Of a DNA stretch of 64,000 nucleotides, positions 8,673-16,685 are shown one piece after another. The DNA lies in NCBI RefSeq assembly GCF_002934365.1, contig NZ_PTIY01000013.1, positions 1 through 64,000 of the forward strand, given 5' to 3'. A model generated the notes under the pieces. That model was not told where the DNA came from, ran no database searches, and saw nothing but the letters and a program-made list of their open reading frames with translations. This DNA is from Methylobacter tundripaludum (GTDB lineage Bacteria; Pseudomonadota; Gammaproteobacteria; Methylococcales; Methylomonadaceae). The position numbers were made by a program, and so were the translations under genes. Position 1 is the first letter of the stretch. Each line of letters starts with the position of its first letter.

Positions 8673-9116
8673 ATGACACGCAACGAAGTTACCGAATTGA
8701 TCATCACGCACAAACTGCGCAAACAACTGACATGGCCTCAACTGGCCGACGCCATCGGTCAGAGCAAGGAGTGGACGACAGCCGCCCTGTTGGGACAGAT
8801 GACGCTTAACGCCGAACAGGCCGCCAAGATCGGCGCCATGCTGGAGTTGCCCGCCGAGGCTATCGAACAATTGCAAGTTGTTCCCTACAAGGGTTCCCTG
8901 CCCTCCGCAGTGCCGACCGATCCGTTGATTTATCGTTTCTACGAGCTGGTCAGCGTCTACGGCACTACCTTTAAAGCGCTGATTCACGAAGAGTTCGGTG
9001 ACGGCATTATGAGCGCCATCGATTTCAGCATGGATCTTCAACGTGAACCCGATCCCAAAGGAGACCGTGTCAAGATCGTGATGAGCGGTAAATTTCTTCC
9101 TTATAAAAGTTATTGA
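8673..9116 (+). CDS. cynS: Cyanate hydratase (cyanase)
   Basis: A 147-residue cyanase, which converts cyanate and bicarbonate to ammonia and two CO2 through carbamate in a cytoplasmic decamer. The N-terminal helical domain (KQLTWPQLADAIGQSKEWTTAALLGQM) and the C-terminal catalytic domain are present. The family's catalytic Arg, Glu and Ser are seen in YRFYELVSVYGTTFKALIHEEFGDGIMSAIDF. Length is close to the E. coli enzyme. AAAGGG before the ATG serves as ribosome binding site. There is no cynABD-type transporter and no carbonic anhydrase (cynT) beside it; it sits between an FNT channel and a phosphatase-kinase fusion, a nitrogen-assimilation setting. Confidence 0.96.
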   Translation: MTRNEVTELIITHKLRKQLTWPQLADAIGQSKEWTTAALLGQMTLNAEQAAKIGAMLELPAEAIEQLQVVPYKGSLPSAVPTDPLIYRFYELVSVYGTTFKALIHEEFGDGIMSAIDFSMDLQREPDPKGDRVKIVMSGKFLPYKSY

Positions 9117-9159
9117 AGGTCTGAGCCCTGTGAATGACTGCGGCCGCTCGCCATAAAAA

Positions 9160-10881
9160 ATGTCCAGCCGATTAAAAATCTCCGTAGGCCAATGCTCGGA
9201 CAAAGGCCGTAAGGAAATCAACCAGGATTTCCACGGCGTTTATATCCCGAAAGAACCGCAGTTGAGTTCGAAAGGCGTTGCTATTGCCCTGGCCGACGGG
9301 ATCAGCAGCAGCGATGTCAGTCACATTGCCAGTCAAGCCGCCGTGACCGGCTTTTTGGAGGATTATTTTTGCACTTCGGAAGCTTGGTCGGTAAAAAAGT
9401 CGGTACAGCGGGTTTTGATAGCAAGCAACTCATGGTTGCATGCGCAAACCCGGCAAAGCCGGTATTGTTACGATATGGACAGAGGCTATGTCTGTACCTT
9501 AAGCGCGATGGTGATCAAATCCACTACCGCGCATATTTTCCATGTGGGCGATTCACGGATTTACCGATTGCGCGACCATGACCTGGAACAGCTCACCAAC
9601 GATCATCGGCTTTGGATTTCGCAGGATAAAAGCTATCTAAGCCGCGCCTTGGGAATGGATTCCCATCTTGAAATCGATCATAAAGCCCTGCCCGTGGCAA
9701 AAGGCGATATTTTCTTGTTCGCGACCGATGGCGTTTACGAATTTGCCGGCCCGGAATTCATCGTCGACGCCATCAGCAAAGCCGGGGGGAATCTCGATTC
9801 CACAGCCAAAGCGATCGTCGATCAAGCTTACCTGCAAGGCAGTACGGATAACCTCACCGTTCAGATCGTCAGAGTCGAAAACTTACCCAAACAGAGCGCT
9901 AACGAGCTTTACCAGTCGTTAACCGAGCTGCCGTTCCCGCCGGTATTGGAAGCGCGGATGCTGTTTGACGGCTATACCATTGTCAGGAAATTACACGCCA
10001 GCAGCCGCAGCCACATTTATCTGGCGGTATATAACGAAACTAACGCTCAGGTCGTTATAAAAACCCCGTCTATCGACCTTCGGGGCGATCCGGCTTATTT
10101 GGAACGCTTCCTGATGGAAGACTGGATCGCCCGGCGCATCAATAATGCGCATGTGCTCAAACCATGCGCGCAGACGCGCAAGCGCAATTTTTTATACGTG
10201 GTCACCGAATTCATTGACGGACAGACCTTGACGCAGTGGATGATCGACAATCCGAAACCGGACCTGGAAACCGTGCGAGGGATTGTCGAGCAAATAGCGA
10301 AAGGCTTGAGAGCTTTTCACCGGCTGGAAATGCTGCATCAGGATTTGAGACCCGCCAACATCATGATCGACAGCACCGGCACCGTGAAGATTATTGATTT
10401 TGGTTCAACGAGGGTCGCGGGCATTATCGAAATGACCACGCCGATCAGGCGCGACGACATACTGGGTACCGCCCAATATACCGCGCCGGAGTATTTTCTC
10501 GGGGAACAGGGTTCCGAACGTTCGGATATGTTTTCCCTGTCCGTGATTGCCTATCAAATGTTGACCGGCAAGCTGCCCTATGGCGCTGAAGTAGCCAAAT
10601 GCAAGACCAAAGCCGCGCAAAACAAATTAATGTATGACTCTTTGCGTTATGAGAATCGCGAAATTCCAGCCTGGGTTGACGATGCGATCAGGAAGGCGGC
10701 GCATCCGAATCCTTACAAACGCTACGAGGACCTGACCGAATTCATTTTCGATCTGCGTCATCCGAATCAGGCGTTTCTGAACAAGACCCGTCAACCACTT
10801 TTGGAACGAAACCCATTGGCTTTCTGGAAAGGTGTTTCTTTTATCCTCGCGCTTATCATCATAGTATTATTGAATAACTGA
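9160..10881 (+). CDS. Bifunctional PP2C-type phosphatase / Ser-Thr protein kinase, membrane anchored
   Basis: A 573-residue fusion. Residues about 1-235 form a PP2C phosphatase: an N-terminal GRKEINQDF with metal-binding Asp, ALADGISSSDVSH, FHVGDSRIYRL, LFATDGVYEF and STDNLTVQIV. Residues about 265-535 form a eukaryotic-type kinase: VVIKTP (ATP lysine), HQDLRPANIM (catalytic loop, HRDLKPEN-like), IIDFGS and APEYFLGEQGSERSDMFSLS. The C terminus has one membrane helix (FILALIIIVLL), so both enzymatic domains face the cytoplasm. The fusion is known beside nitrate/nitrite assimilation genes in proteobacteria. Here it follows cynS by 43 bp, suggesting that it regulates uptake or assimilation by reversible phosphorylation; its target is unknown. 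Confidence 0.93.
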   Translation: MSSRLKISVGQCSDKGRKEINQDFHGVYIPKEPQLSSKGVAIALADGISSSDVSHIASQAAVTGFLEDYFCTSEAWSVKKSVQRVLIASNSWLHAQTRQSRYCYDMDRGYVCTLSAMVIKSTTAHIFHVGDSRIYRLRDHDLEQLTNDHRLWISQDKSYLSRALGMDSHLEIDHKALPVAKGDIFLFATDGVYEFAGPEFIVDAISKAGGNLDSTAKAIVDQAYLQGSTDNLTVQIVRVENLPKQSANELYQSLTELPFPPVLEARMLFDGYTIVRKLHASSRSHIYLAVYNETNAQVVIKTPSIDLRGDPAYLERFLMEDWIARRINNAHVLKPCAQTRKRNFLYVVTEFIDGQTLTQWMIDNPKPDLETVRGIVEQIAKGLRAFHRLEMLHQDLRPANIMIDSTGTVKIIDFGSTRVAGIIEMTTPIRRDDILGTAQYTAPEYFLGEQGSERSDMFSLSVIAYQMLTGKLPYGAEVAKCKTKAAQNKLMYDSLRYENREIPAWVDDAIRKAAHPNPYKRYEDLTEFIFDLRHPNQAFLNKTRQPLLERNPLAFWKGVSFILALIIIVLLNN

Positions 10882-11066
10882 TGTTACGCACAGATAGTTT
10901 TGTCCTGTTTGCCGCGCTGCATGGATCGAGCGGGTAGAAAGCACTCAATTCGCGGCGTAGCGCGCCGTGCAAATCCAGAACCTGCTATTGCGTATTTATT
11001 GTCCGGCTACTATCAGCCAGATTTCAGGCTTCCAGCTAACAAATTTGCAATTAGCGAAGAATTCAT

Positions 11067-12053
11067 TCACACATTATGACTGCGCAATTGCGTCATCAGC
11101 TCTTCAGCCAAACCCTTTACTTCACCTTGGGTAATAATAACCAGCCGTCCAACGCCGTCATCGGACGTTCTTACCGGCAGCCGCGTTGCCGGATAAAGCC
11201 TTCCGGCACCCCCTTGCACCAGCAAGGGTTGGTTTTGCCCTGGCGTGTAAACCATACCTTTTACGCGGACCAGCTGTTTAGGGTAATGGGCAATCAGGTA
11301 TTCCAATGTTTTTTGCATCCGCTCCCACGGTAACGGATGCTCAAGCTGCAAGGTGATGCTGCTGAAACCGTGATCCGGTAACTCGGGCAGTTCGGTATTA
11401 CGCAGCCGCCTGAATTTGTTCGGCAAATTGAGCAGCGCATTGTGGTCAAGCTCGCCTTGCACTGCGGTCAGACGGGTTGCGGCGGGAGCCAAGACCGACA
11501 AGCGCGCATCCAGTTTGGCAATCGCTTCCGCTGTCGCCAAGTCGGTTTGCGTCATGACCACCGTATCCGCCCAAGCGATTTGGGCCTGGGCTTCGGGAAA
11601 ATAGTCGAAATGATCGGTATCCATGCTCGCCGAAACGGTGGCGATAACGCCTTGCAAGCTGTACCGCGCAGCCAGCCAACGTTCCCTTAACAAAATGTCC
11701 AGCACCGGTTCAGGATTGGCGACGCCGCTGGTTTCGATGATCACCCGCTCGAAAGGCCTGTCCCCGGAATCCCAGGCCATGCGCAGGTTTTTAAGCAAGG
11801 GCGTTAACGAACCTATCACCTGACAGCACAAGCAGCCGCCGACCAAGGTCGATAACGGTACTTTGTGCTCGCGCAGCAATTGTTGGTCGATCGGGGTGGC
11901 GCCGAACTCATTGATAATCACGGCGGATTGGGGCGCATGGCTCAATAAACGATTCAGTAACGTGGTTTTCCCGCTGCCGAGAAAACCGCTGATAATGAAT
12001 ACGGGTATGCGTTCAATAACGTTGGATGACCTGGCTAGACTGTAATTATTCAT
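11067..12053 (-). CDS. COG0523 (CobW/ZNG-like) metallochaperone GTPase, copy 3 of the zinc operon
   Basis: A 328-residue G3E-family GTPase. Walker A is GFLGSGKT (residues 23-30), and the zinc-binding CxCC motif is C74-L-C76-C77 in GGCLCCQ. Switch and Walker B equivalents are VIIETSGVANPEP, and the base-specificity motif is TQTD in place of the usual NKxD/SKxD. A C-terminal CobW domain follows from about residue 230. COG0523 proteins move or insert metal, most often zinc, into client proteins (family knowledge). This is the last gene of the minus-strand zinc series, 5 bp after the FhcA-like gene, so that enzyme is a plausible client; this is inference. It lacks the His-rich stretch found in some members. 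Confidence 0.9.
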   Translation of the reverse strand: MNNYSLARSSNVIERIPVFIISGFLGSGKTTLLNRLLSHAPQSAVIINEFGATPIDQQLLREHKVPLSTLVGGCLCCQVIGSLTPLLKNLRMAWDSGDRPFERVIIETSGVANPEPVLDILLRERWLAARYSLQGVIATVSASMDTDHFDYFPEAQAQIAWADTVVMTQTDLATAEAIAKLDARLSVLAPAATRLTAVQGELDHNALLNLPNKFRRLRNTELPELPDHGFSSITLQLEHPLPWERMQKTLEYLIAHYPKQLVRVKGMVYTPGQNQPLLVQGGAGRLYPATRLPVRTSDDGVGRLVIITQGEVKGLAEELMTQLRSHNV

Positions 12054-12058
12054 GTGAT

Positions 12059-13753
12059 TTATTGATAAATGGTATTTGCGGCGGCTTCCCGACAGGCCGA
12101 ATAAGGCTGTCCGGCATCATGGCTGACAAAGCGTTCACTATCGGCCTGCCTGAAACTGACATCCTCCACCTTAAAATTATCCAGGCTCAGGTTATAAAAG
12201 CGGTCGTAGTAGGCCTGTAGTTCGCGTTTGATTTGCCGATCAAAAGGCAACTGAATCATTTGCGTGGCGCCGTTACGGCGCTGCTGTACAACGCCGTTTT
12301 TTACCGCCAATTCCCCGTTTTTAAAGACCAGGTCGGCAGCGCTGAACATGGCCTCCTTATCGGCTTCCGGGGTGTACACCGCAATATCGGCAATGGCGCC
12401 GGGCATTAAATGGCCTCTATCCTTTAAGCCTAGCATACGCGCCGCTGCGGTACGGGTCATAACGGCGATTTCATACAACGAAAACTCTTTTTTCAGCTCC
12501 TTTAATAAACTCATCGCGACCGCTTCCTGATTCAGTTCGGCCATGCATTCCAAACGAAAATCGTAATCCATTAACAGCCGGATCAAATGCGGATAGCGCG
12601 TAAACGGGCCGCCGTTGGGATGATCGGTAGTAAAAAACAAGCGCCACGGGTCTTCGGCCAGCAAAAATATTTCCAAGCCGATCAACCATTGCAAGCTGTT
12701 AACAAAACTTTTTTGCTGATAACGGTACGGAACAGCGCCGCCGCTGCCTTCGCATTCGGCATCCCACATAACCCATTTGTTGGGCGTCGCATCGTTACGG
12801 CGGCTGTATTGGGCAATCACATCGCCGGAAATAGTCACGGTCTGGCCAAACAACACCTGACCGACGTCCATCGTGATATTGCGATGTTGATTAAATCCGT
12901 CGATTAATTTGGCCGCCGCCGATGAAAAGCCCCGGCCGCCTTCGTTGCCATAGCCGTAAAACTGGATATGCGCCAAATGCATCGGCAAGCCTTGCGCGGC
13001 TTCCATGGTGGCGATAGCGGTATCGACATTGCCGGGGAGACCCAAGTTATTGCAATGCACATGTACAGGGTGCGGCAGTTGAATGTCGCACGCCGCGCGT
13101 TGCAGCGTTTGCAAAATCTGCCGGGAACTCACGCCGTAATCCGGCACCACATCATCCAACGCAAAACTGCGCACATTCGATTTAAAAGCATTGGCGCCGC
13201 CGGCATTAATCACCTTTAATCCCAAACAGCGGGTCGCCTGTAAGGTCCAGGCCACATAATCGTTGACCTGGTTTTGACTAGCCTTAGCGCGCAGCAGCCG
13301 CAACAGGAAATCATCGTTACCGAGAATGGCCAAACCCGCGGTATCGATGATCGGAATGTCGGCCATTTGCAAGTGGGCATCCAGCGCGTTAGCGGGCAAT
13401 ACCGCCGGTTCAACGACGGTCGTGTAACCCATTTGCGCGTAGCGATAGCCGGTTTCGGTGGTTGACCAGCGCGCGGTGCTGAACGCGTGACCCAGCTTGC
13501 GGGCCATGTAGTTGCGGTGCTGTTCGGGCAGCAACAAGCGCGCGGTGTTAACGTTGCCGCCGGCAATGTGGCTATGAATATCAACCGCCCCGGCCATGAC
13601 GATTTTGCCGGAGACGTCATAATCGGCATCAATCGCTACGCCTGAATCGAGCTCGGAAATAATCACGCCATCCCGGATAAACAGATCTTGAACGGTGCCG
13701 TTCAGGCCTTGGGCGGGATCGAACAGCTGCCCGCCTGTTAAACGCGTCAACAT
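12059..13753 (-). CDS. Formylmethanofuran dehydrogenase subunit A-like amidohydrolase (FhcA/FmdA family)
   Basis: A 564-residue amidohydrolase of the FmdA/FwdA/FhcA family. FhcA of methylotrophs, in complex with FhcBCD, handles formyl transfer and hydrolysis between formyl-tetrahydromethanopterin and formate (family knowledge). Binuclear metal-site candidates are all present: H60 and H62 (DIHSH), K180 (LGLKVINAGG, the expected carboxylated lysine), H231/H233 (HVHCNNLG), H259/H262 (MHLAHIQF) and D377 (FTTDHPNGGPF). The ATG at 13753 is chosen because it lies 1 bp after the upstream GTPase stop, with AGGAT ahead; an earlier start would overlap that gene by about 90 bp. No fhcB, fhcC or fhcD lies nearby. 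It is flanked on both sides by COG0523 GTPases in a Zur-type operon, suggesting a zinc-limitation paralogue. Whether another fhcA exists elsewhere cannot be seen. Confidence 0.88.
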   Translation of the reverse strand: MLTRLTGGQLFDPAQGLNGTVQDLFIRDGVIISELDSGVAIDADYDVSGKIVMAGAVDIHSHIAGGNVNTARLLLPEQHRNYMARKLGHAFSTARWSTTETGYRYAQMGYTTVVEPAVLPANALDAHLQMADIPIIDTAGLAILGNDDFLLRLLRAKASQNQVNDYVAWTLQATRCLGLKVINAGGANAFKSNVRSFALDDVVPDYGVSSRQILQTLQRAACDIQLPHPVHVHCNNLGLPGNVDTAIATMEAAQGLPMHLAHIQFYGYGNEGGRGFSSAAAKLIDGFNQHRNITMDVGQVLFGQTVTISGDVIAQYSRRNDATPNKWVMWDAECEGSGGAVPYRYQQKSFVNSLQWLIGLEIFLLAEDPWRLFFTTDHPNGGPFTRYPHLIRLLMDYDFRLECMAELNQEAVAMSLLKELKKEFSLYEIAVMTRTAAARMLGLKDRGHLMPGAIADIAVYTPEADKEAMFSAADLVFKNGELAVKNGVVQQRRNGATQMIQLPFDRQIKRELQAYYDRFYNLSLDNFKVEDVSFRQADSERFVSHDAGQPYSACREAAANTIYQ

Positions 13754-13754
13754 C

Positions 13755-14744
13755 TCAAATGATCCTGCAACTGTCCAGCGCCTCGTGTATGGCCTGTTTG
13801 GGCAGGTTACGCCCGATAAAGACCAAGGTTGACCGACGGATTTCATCGGCCGCCCAAGGCACGCCGATACTGTCTGCCAACAGCATGTGTACGCCCTGGT
13901 AAATCACCTTGCGGTCGCAGCCCGCTATATGGACGATGCCTTTATAGCGCAATAAATCGTTGCCGTAATCCCTGACCATGACATCGATAAAGGCGATCAT
14001 TTTGGCCGCATCGAAAGCCTTGTCGGTGCGGTATACGAAAGACGCGATACCGCCATCGTGTTCATGGCTGACGTCTTCCAGAAAATCGGGTTCAATTTCC
14101 AGAATGGCATTGAGATTGAAACCGCGTATGTCGAGAATTTCACCGATGTCGGTTTCGCCAAAATGGGCATGAGCGATAGGCGCGCGGGCGTTGATTGCGC
14201 GTAACCGCGCTTCCAATGCGGCCAGTTGTTCCGGCGTTATCAAGTCGGTTTTGGATAACAACAAGCGGTCTGCAAAGCCGACCTGCTCTTCCGCTTCATG
14301 GCATTCAGCAAGTTGTTTAAGTGCGTGTTTGGCATCAACGACGGTAATAATCGCATCGAGCAGATAATATTCACCAATATCCTGCTCGACAAAAAACGTT
14401 TGCGCGACAGGCGCGGGGTCCGCCAGTCCGGTGGTTTCGATAACGACCCGCTCAAAGTGCAGCAAACCGTTCTCCCGTTTTTCGGCCAACTCGCCCAAAA
14501 TCCGCACCAAGTCGCCGCGCACGGTGCAGCAAATACAGCCGTTGTTCATTTCAACGATTTGCTCCTCCCCTTGAATCAGTAGGTCGTTATCGATACCGGC
14601 TTCGCCGAATTCATTTTCGATGACTGCAATGCGGCGGCCATGTTCCTCGGACAGGATACGATTTAAAAGCGTCGTTTTTCCTGCGCCTAAAAAACCGGTC
14701 AGAATGGTGACCGGAACAGGTGTGGAGCGGTTAGAATCAGACAT
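13755..14744 (-). CDS. COG0523 (CobW/YjiA-like) metallochaperone GTPase, copy 2 of the zinc operon
   Basis: A 329-residue G3E GTPase with Walker A GFLGAGKT (residues 17-24), the family glutamate motif ENEFGEAGID, metal-binding C70-I-C72-C73 (NNGCICC), VVIETTGLADPAP and SKTDL for guanine recognition, then a CobW C-terminal domain. It resembles the YjiA/YeiR branch of zinc-responsive members. It lies 45 bp after the DUF1826 gene and 1 bp before the FhcA-like gene, so it is almost certainly co-transcribed with the latter. Likely role: GTP-dependent delivery of zinc to a client under scarcity. The client is not known; the adjacent FhcA-like enzyme is the obvious candidate by position. Confidence 0.92.
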   Translation of the reverse strand: MSDSNRSTPVPVTILTGFLGAGKTTLLNRILSEEHGRRIAVIENEFGEAGIDNDLLIQGEEQIVEMNNGCICCTVRGDLVRILGELAEKRENGLLHFERVVIETTGLADPAPVAQTFFVEQDIGEYYLLDAIITVVDAKHALKQLAECHEAEEQVGFADRLLLSKTDLITPEQLAALEARLRAINARAPIAHAHFGETDIGEILDIRGFNLNAILEIEPDFLEDVSHEHDGGIASFVYRTDKAFDAAKMIAFIDVMVRDYGNDLLRYKGIVHIAGCDRKVIYQGVHMLLADSIGVPWAADEIRRSTLVFIGRNLPKQAIHEALDSCRII

Positions 14745-14789
14745 GGATTATCCTATCGGTTGTAAAGAAATAAAGTTTGCGTGACAAAC

Positions 14790-15470
14790 TCAGCCAAAAT
14801 CCAGCGTCAATAACAAGCGCCGGGGGGAATTGAGCGTCAATTTTGGCGAGCGATGTATCGCGCCATGCTGTTCGTTGCCTTCCCATAAACCGCCTTTCAG
14901 CAAACCGATAGCATAAGGCGGCATATTGTGGATCGCGTTAGTGTCCAAAATCAGGCCTGAGAGTTCGTCGCTTAAGCCGCCGGAACCACGGCCCAATTTG
15001 CGCCGGTCGGCATAAGCATCTTCCAGCCATTCGGTGCCGATGCCGCCGTAAGTACACACCAAACGGCAGGTCACCGAATCGACATGAAATTTGGGACACA
15101 TGGCATGATCCAAGGTATTCAAACGCAAGCCGACACGCTTCAACTCGAATAAATCGCAATAAAGCGCGGTTAAAGCGGCCACATCGTTGCAAAATGCCCG
15201 GTAACCCGGTAAATGTGCTGCCCGAGGCTGTAGGCTAAAGAAATCGAATGACGCAAAGTCAATGCTTTCAACAAAAACGATTGGATTGGGAAGTCTTAAC
15301 ACATGCTCGACAAAGCGGCTCAGCTCGTTATCAACCTGTCGCTCTATCAGGCAAAGATTGATGCCGGGTTGATAGATTTGGGCCAAATCGGCCACGTCGT
15401 CAGACAGGTAAGCTTGAGAATAAAGCGGCTTTGTTAAATGCTGCGCGGCAACAACCATGTTTGTCCTCAT
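14790..15470 (-). CDS. DUF1826 family protein (zinc-locus protein)
   Basis: A 226-residue protein recognised as DUF1826 by the block CPKFHVDSVTCRLVCTYGG followed by GTEWLED and, near the end, AIHRSPKLTLNSPRRLLLTLD. The ATG at 15470 is chosen because it overlaps the ZIP transporter stop in an ATGA, a typical translational-coupling junction; longer versions would run deep into that gene. The family is recurrently found beside COG0523 GTPases and zinc-responsive genes (family knowledge, function unproven). Conserved Cys and His residues in the central block could bind metal, or the fold could be oxygenase-like; both are speculation. It is predicted soluble and cytoplasmic. Confidence 0.8.
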   Translation of the reverse strand: MRTNMVVAAQHLTKPLYSQAYLSDDVADLAQIYQPGINLCLIERQVDNELSRFVEHVLRLPNPIVFVESIDFASFDFFSLQPRAAHLPGYRAFCNDVAALTALYCDLFELKRVGLRLNTLDHAMCPKFHVDSVTCRLVCTYGGIGTEWLEDAYADRRKLGRGSGGLSDELSGLILDTNAIHNMPPYAIGLLKGGLWEGNEQHGAIHRSPKLTLNSPRRLLLTLDFG

Positions 15471-16252
15471 TGATTGAATAAAAAACGTTCCAGAATAATA
15501 ATCGACTGCATGAAGCCGATACCGAATGCGAAAATTGTCGTTTGCCCAAACAGATGGGGCAACGTTGAATGTTCGTGTAAAGCGGGAATCATGTCGGTGG
15601 CGGCAATATAGATAAATCCGCCTGCCGCAATTGGTAGTAAAAATACCAAGGACGATTCCGCCACTTGACTGAACAACAGGGTAAATACCGCGCCGGCGAC
15701 AACCGTCAGCGAACAATAAAAGTTATAAAGAACCGCTTTGGCCGGTGGGTACCCGCCATAAACCAGTGCGCCGACATCGCCGATTTCCTGGGGAATTTCA
15801 TGGGCAATGATCGCCAGGGTCGTGGTAAAGCCTAATACCGGATCCACTAAAAAACTGCCCGCAATCAAAATGCCATCGACAAAGTTATGGATGGCGTCGC
15901 CCATTAAGTTCATCTTTGCGATGGGTTTGATGTACCCGGATTGTTCCGATATATCAATGTGATGGTCATGTCGCCAACGCACCACTTTTTCCAGTATAAA
16001 AAAGATAAACACGCCTGCGAGGGTTAGCAAACAAACCGTGGAGACCGAACCCTGCCGGTTTACCGCATCGGGAATCAAATGAATAAAGGCGTCGCCCAAT
16101 AACACGCCGACCGCCAAGGCGACCAGATAAGGAATTATCCGTTTTAATTGTTCCGCCTCGACCCATAAGGCGAACATGCCGCTCATTGAGGTCAGGCTGA
16201 CCAGAAAACTTGCGCCGATAGCGCTCGCAACTATTTCAAATGAAAGATTCAT
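15467..16252 (-). CDS. ZIP family divalent metal transporter
   Basis: A 261-residue ZIP protein, an inner-membrane importer of zinc and related metals. Eight hydrophobic segments are visible. The two metal-binding helices carry GDAIHNFVDGILIAG and IAHEIPQEIGD, the ZIP signature HN-x3-D and HE-x2-QE, and there is a short His-containing loop (RHDHHIDI) between helices 3 and 4, as usual. It is followed by the overlapping DUF1826 gene. A broken ZIP-like fragment and a pair of REP-like elements lie upstream, so the gene may be the retained copy of a duplication. Placement in the zinc operon suggests zinc uptake across the inner membrane. Confidence 0.92.
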   Translation of the reverse strand: MNLSFEIVASAIGASFLVSLTSMSGMFALWVEAEQLKRIIPYLVALAVGVLLGDAFIHLIPDAVNRQGSVSTVCLLTLAGVFIFFILEKVVRWRHDHHIDISEQSGYIKPIAKMNLMGDAIHNFVDGILIAGSFLVDPVLGFTTTLAIIAHEIPQEIGDVGALVYGGYPPAKAVLYNFYCSLTVVAGAVFTLLFSQVAESSLVFLLPIAAGGFIYIAATDMIPALHEHSTLPHLFGQTTIFAFGIGFMQSIIILERFLFNQ

Positions 16253-16339
16253 CGTTATTCATTATTCGGAAATTCTTTTGGGATAAATTTAGGATTTGGT
16301 TAAAAATAACTTCCCGAAATCGCTATTTTCGGCCATCAA

Positions 16340-16432
16340 GCCGTTCGTGCTGAACCTGTCGAAGCATGAGCGGCTTGACGCGGTAGGCCCGAAATTTTTC
16401 CGCTCACCCTTCGACAAGCTCAGGGCGAACGG
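16340..16432. repeat. Pair of inverted REP-like elements
   Basis: Two related elements face each other. The first (16340-16373) reads CCGTTCGTGCTGAACCTGTC then GAAGCATGAGCGG. The second (16401-16432) reads CGCTCACCCTTCGACAAGC then TCAGGGCGAACGG, which on the minus strand becomes CCGTTCGCCCTGAGC then TTGTCGAAGGGTGAGCGG. Each can fold into a hairpin. The pair is separated by about 27 bp, as in BIME-type arrangements. They lie inside the zinc operon between the ZIP remnant and the intact ZIP gene, and could influence transcript stability or termination. A third related copy is at about 7321-7355. Confidence 0.7.
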
Positions 16433-16478
16433 AAAAACTTCACCGTTCCATGTCGAGAAGTTATTACCGGCCATATCC

Positions 16479-16685
16479 TTACCGGTGTGAGCCGTAAATG
16501 AATTCGGCAATGGCATTCGGCAGCAGATGCAATACCGCATCCGCCAATAACACGCCACCCACTACAGCGATTAAATTCGACGCAATGCGTTTTAAACGTT
16601 TGTCCTTAAGCCACGGCGACAACAAGCCCAAGCTTATTAACAGGCCCGCGCCAATGGCATGAACAGTGCGATCAAGACTGCTCAT
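16479..16685 (-). pseudogene. ZIP transporter N-terminal remnant
   Basis: A 68-codon frame resembles the first two helices of ZIP proteins: AIGAGLLISLGLL, KDKRLKRIASNLIAVVGGVLLADAVLHLLPNAI matches ALAVGVLLGDAFIHLIPDAV in the intact ZIP next door. It then ends abruptly at GSHR, far short of the metal-binding helices. Its start overlaps the end of the ZigA-like gene by 14 bp, as an authentic operon gene would. The most likely explanation is a once-functional ZIP gene truncated by deletion or repeat insertion (REP pair just downstream). A small functional membrane protein cannot be excluded. Confidence 0.65.

Noticed and set aside
13754-13846. N-terminal extension of the FhcA-like protein
   Set aside because: It overlaps the upstream GTPase gene and has no similarity to the family; the ATG at 13753 has a ribosome site.
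15471-15716. N-terminal extension of the DUF1826 protein
   Set aside because: It would overlap the ZIP transporter for 250 bp; the ATGA junction at 15467-15470 is a better start.
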